A DNA stretch of 64,000 nt from Lamellibrachia satsuma (lineage: Eukaryota; Annelida; Polychaeta; Sabellida; Siboglinidae): NCBI GenBank assembly GCA_033239005.1, contig BSQZ01000035.1:3675501-3739500 (forward strand). The letters run 5' to 3'. Below, one piece after another: positions 52,101-56,800 of this stretch. The stretch's first letter is position 1, and every line of letters starts with the position of its first letter. Below the pieces are notes generated by a model that saw nothing but the letters and a program-made list of their open reading frames with translations, made no database searches and was not told the DNA's origin. The position numbers and the translations under genes were made by a program.

Positions 52101-53777
52101 TCATTAACGCTAAGAAGATTGGCTTAGCAAATTACGCATTTAATGGCATGCCTAACGCCCTCCTAAGTGTTACACCAACCCCCCATGGAATAACTCAGTT
52201 GCATCTGATCGATGCATTTGTAATCTGATATGCATGCGCGTTCCGGCAAAGCGCATATTATACTCACGTGTCTGACCGACGACAGTTCGAGATCACATTC
52301 GACGCTCTTGTCCGGTGATTAAAACAGACCTGTCACATTTGTTTGGTTAAAGTCTGTATTTTATCTTTAAATTGTGTATAAATCCGTACAGCATTTTCAT
52401 TTACCGCCCTTATGAAAATATACCATCGTATTCCATGTTAAAATACCATATTGTTTTGTAAAAGGTAAACCATGGTATACCATGCAATTGCAATACACAA
52501 CATATAAAAAACATGGTCTACCACAGTTTACCACGTAATGTCATGGTATACCACGGTATTACATGCAATACCATGTAATATCATGGTATACCATGCATTC
52601 CTACTCCGACTGAGTGTCAACATTTATGAGGCTACAAAATATACCTACATAAGAAAACTCCGATAGGTTTTGTCCAAAATCTGCCTAGAATCAAACGTAT
52701 TTGCTCTTTCACCGCTACTGTAAGTTTGTCATTGCATTTTAAAATAAATGTAAGTTAGCTATATACTAAAGAGTAGCATGTCGTCCTCTTAGGTTAGAAT
52801 AACTTCTTAAATATAAGGCAAACACAGAAATTATTCATCGTGAGCAATCACGCAAATGTTGATAGCTTATATATGCAATTATGTTGACATGATGTGATCC
52901 TGTACAAGATATATCTCTCAACTGGCAATATGTATGACAGGTTCATACAAAGGGTTCATATAAATTGGGAATACTCATACCTCTTGATTGCTGCTGGTTT
53001 GCACAAATGATAAACTAAACAGCTTTTACGTCTTTACGTCTACATTTCGTAGCCATACCAACTAACTGATTGGCACATCTTGTTTTTAATACATACCATT
53101 AATCATGGTCCACAAAAGGTGGCCAAATTATTGTAGGCCCTACTTTACCTTAGTTTCAGCCAACTCTCTGCGTACCCCAGGAAAACCTCTCGCTTATCCG
53201 GGGCTACGCGTACTCCAGGTTGGGAACCGCTGGTTCACAACATAAAGCTAAAATGTTACCAGTTTGTTATTTCGACTCAAGAATACTGTGCACTACCAAC
53301 GAACTTCTGAGTCTAAACTGCGTCTGACTGACGCCATCTTAGTACAGGGAGTGTCACTGAAATTTTGCATTGTGGGATTGACATTAAGTATCCCCTCTCC
53401 CTGAGTTCATATTTGCATACCGACAACAACTGAATGTAACGTCAGTCGCGTGTCAGACTTTATTTATAAGATGACGACACAATATCAACTAGGCGTCGCA
53501 TTATAAATACTCGCATACGAAAGAAAAACGGCGCTATATACAATTTCTAAACTTGTCTCGGCAGTATCAGAACCACTGCACTGTGTACGGCATTGAAGAA
53601 AATCACAGGACACAGGTGTTGCTCAAGCTTCAGTGTTACGCGACAAAAGTAAACGCAAGTGTATCGCGACATTGCGTCCTTCATTGCTCAAACCCTGTTA
53701 TCGATCTAATTTAAGCAACGTCATGACCATTTCCCCAATAAAGCTACTGGACTGAATATTCAAATAATTGGCGCAAT

Positions 53778-53867
<90 letters not shown>

Positions 53868-56800
53868 AGTCCGCGTATGGATAGTAACCAACACAGACTG
53901 TGTGTATCATATGCGTCCTCGTTCTGAATGTACAGAGTCCGGTGATTATGATATAAAAATATTTGATTCTGAAGATCTGATCATGGAGGAACCAACTGGA
54001 TCCTGCGATCAGAATCGTCATAAGGTATGATAAGGTGATTAAAAATCATGATTTATTAAAAAAATACACTGTTTTTCAAATCACTAACATGAATGCTTAC
54101 ATATGATAACCTAATAACTGGTAATCGTTTACTTAACTGGCCTAAATTATTAGAGGTTTATGCCGACGGTTTTTACAGCATTTTTGTACCTGAATACCTT
54201 CCTTACATCATTCCGCATATATTCCACACAAAAATGTCATATATTCTTTAAAAATATTGTGTTTTAGGCCACTTTTAATCAGTTTTACACATCAAAACAG
54301 CGGAACCAATTGCATAATAAACATGGCGCGTGTGCGGTTTGCGTATTAGTCACGCCTCGGTGCCATCAGAACCGCGAAGGCGATCTTTGTGTGTATCGCG
54401 CGTGCAATTATGCATCGTAAAAAAATGAAAAGATAAAAAAGAGAAAGTAAGCTCAACAAATTTTTCAAACGAAAGAAATCTACAAAAAATAAAAATATTC
54501 TCCCCAGTTTTTATATTAAACGCAACATTTGTAGAGCATATACAGTCACTTGTAACGTAATATTTCATCTTTTATTTAATAAAATATTTGATGTTACAAA
54601 TATTGTTTTTTTTTCATAAATTATTTGGTTGATATTAGATGTTATGCGCATGCGCAACTACAAGGGGACATCTAATTGCATTTCAATGTTAATATAATAA
54701 CATTTTATTTCATTTAATTCATATTATCTGTCGTTTGGTGAACAAAGGTTATTGTTTTTGTAATAAAAAATATACTGATGATATTGCATGTCATGCGCAT
54801 GCGCAACTTTAAGGAGGGATTGAAGGAGTACTTTAATTTAATTAAGTCAATTTATATAAATTTAAGTCAATTTATCTAAATTTACAATTTAATATAATCT
54901 CTTTACATTAACATGTTCATTTAAATAATTTACTTATTTATTTATTTTATTACTTATTTAGTTTTTTCAATAATTCTAAACTGGTGAGTAACCAAACCAC
55001 ATATGTATTCCTTTTGTCGTATATGCTGTGTCTATGTTGTAGTATCACTGGATTTGTCTGAATACACATTTCTTGATCGAATGACTGATAACACATTCTC
55101 AGCTCACATCTAGTGGATACACAAACCTGTGCATTCAATGTGTATTCGACGGTTATGCGTCCGCCATGGCAGTTCGTGCAAATGCCACATAATTTCTTTT
55201 GTGCAACTGCCTCGGACCGAGGCCCTCTGTGCGCGGAAGAAAGCCACATGACGTAAATACTTACTAAATAGTGTTATTATTTAGGCTCGGACAAGGATTT
55301 CCTACAACAATTTACCTTATTTCTGCCAAGCAGCAGTATGAGTTACACCAGCAGACACCTTTAAAACACCATTGCTACTTAGCGATTTTCCTTCAAATAA
55401 ATATAAGAAACTTTTACAATAGTTGGTTCATGGAGTTCTTTACATATAACTGGCCATTGATGGTAATGATAATGAAACTGGCAATGAAAAGTTATGTAGT
55501 CCCATAATGATAATAATACATTTATGTTTTTACGTAATTATTGTAGCAAGGATACTGAATACTCTATGACGACTCTATCCCTCTAAGAAAGCTAAATAAC
55601 AGTAAACTGTTGTGTTTTATTTATTACACGTCAAAATCACACTAGCAGTTACAATAGTGTAGCACGTTGATTAATTAATTATTAATATGTTAATTAACGT
55701 TATATATTTTGCTGAACGTGTGTATGCGCAATGAAAGGATGCTTTTAATTCACATGTATTATGAGAAAGTAATTAATGTTATTTAATATGAACAATTAAA
55801 ATTGTTTCTGAGCTATATCTTCTTCTTCCCATTAATCACTGGCAAGGCGGTACTACATCACGATTTCACCGCAGGATATTGCTGTGAAAACGGACAACAC
55901 AGAATACCTCCCTCCTTCCCTCCCTCCCAACAATACCCCTCCCCATCAGAAGGAAACCATGCAGACATGCAATATCAGCATAATTTAAAAAAAACCTTTG
56001 TTCACCAAACGACAGATAATTTAACCCCTGCATTCTTTTAAATTTAATTATATTAACAATGACATACAATGAATTGTCCCTTTAAAGATGCACATGACAG
56101 TCAATATCATCAGTATGTTTTAATTACAAAAACAATAACCTTTGCTCACCAAACGACAGATAATTTAACCCATGCGTTCTTTTAAATTTAATTATATTAA
56201 TTTTCATACAAATAATATTTGCAACATCAAATATTTAATTAAATAAATATGAAATATTACGTTAGAAGTGACTGTATGTGCTCTACAAATGTTGTGTTTA
56301 ATATAAAAACTGTGGAGAATGTTTTAATTTTTTTTCTAGAATTTCTTCGTTTGAAACATTTTTGGAGCCTATTTTCTCAATTTTGTTCACTTAATTTTTT
56401 TTACGTTGCGTAATTGTATGCCCAATACACACAAACATCGCCTTCACGGTTCTGATGGCACCCTGGCGTGACTAATGCGCAAATCGCATGTTTATCTTGC
56501 AATCAGTTCCGCTGTTTTGATGTGTAAAACTGATTAAAAGTGGCCTAAAACACAATATTTTTAAAGAATATATGAACTTTTTTTACTGGAACATATGCGG
56601 AATGATGTAAGGAACGCATTCAGGTACAAAAATGCTGTAAAAACCATCGGCATAAAGCCCTAATAATTTAGGCCAGTTAAGTAAACGATTACCCAATAAC
56701 TATGTCGGTCTGTTATTAATGAAGTCCCCGGTTGGCGGGATCTACTCCGGTGTCCTCGGTTGGCACCATATACGTGCATGCGTGCGTGACGTAATATACA

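Larger units (their letters stand above)
45838..56775. mobile_element. Probable 11-kb element with satellite-like arms
   Basis: The left end has TCAACCGAGGACATTGG and CCGCCAACCGTGGACGTC. The right end (56722-56775) has the same motifs inverted: GACTTCATTAATAACAG aside, GTCCCCGGTTGGCGG and GTGTCCTCGGTTGGCA. The left arm is a tandem array of ~0.8-kb units, and a single unit-like segment lies inverted at 53290-53640 near the right end. Between are other repeats. A 2.6-kb element is inserted in the right arm. The interpretation as one foldback-like element is inference; the inverted relation of the parts is visible. Confidence 0.45.
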
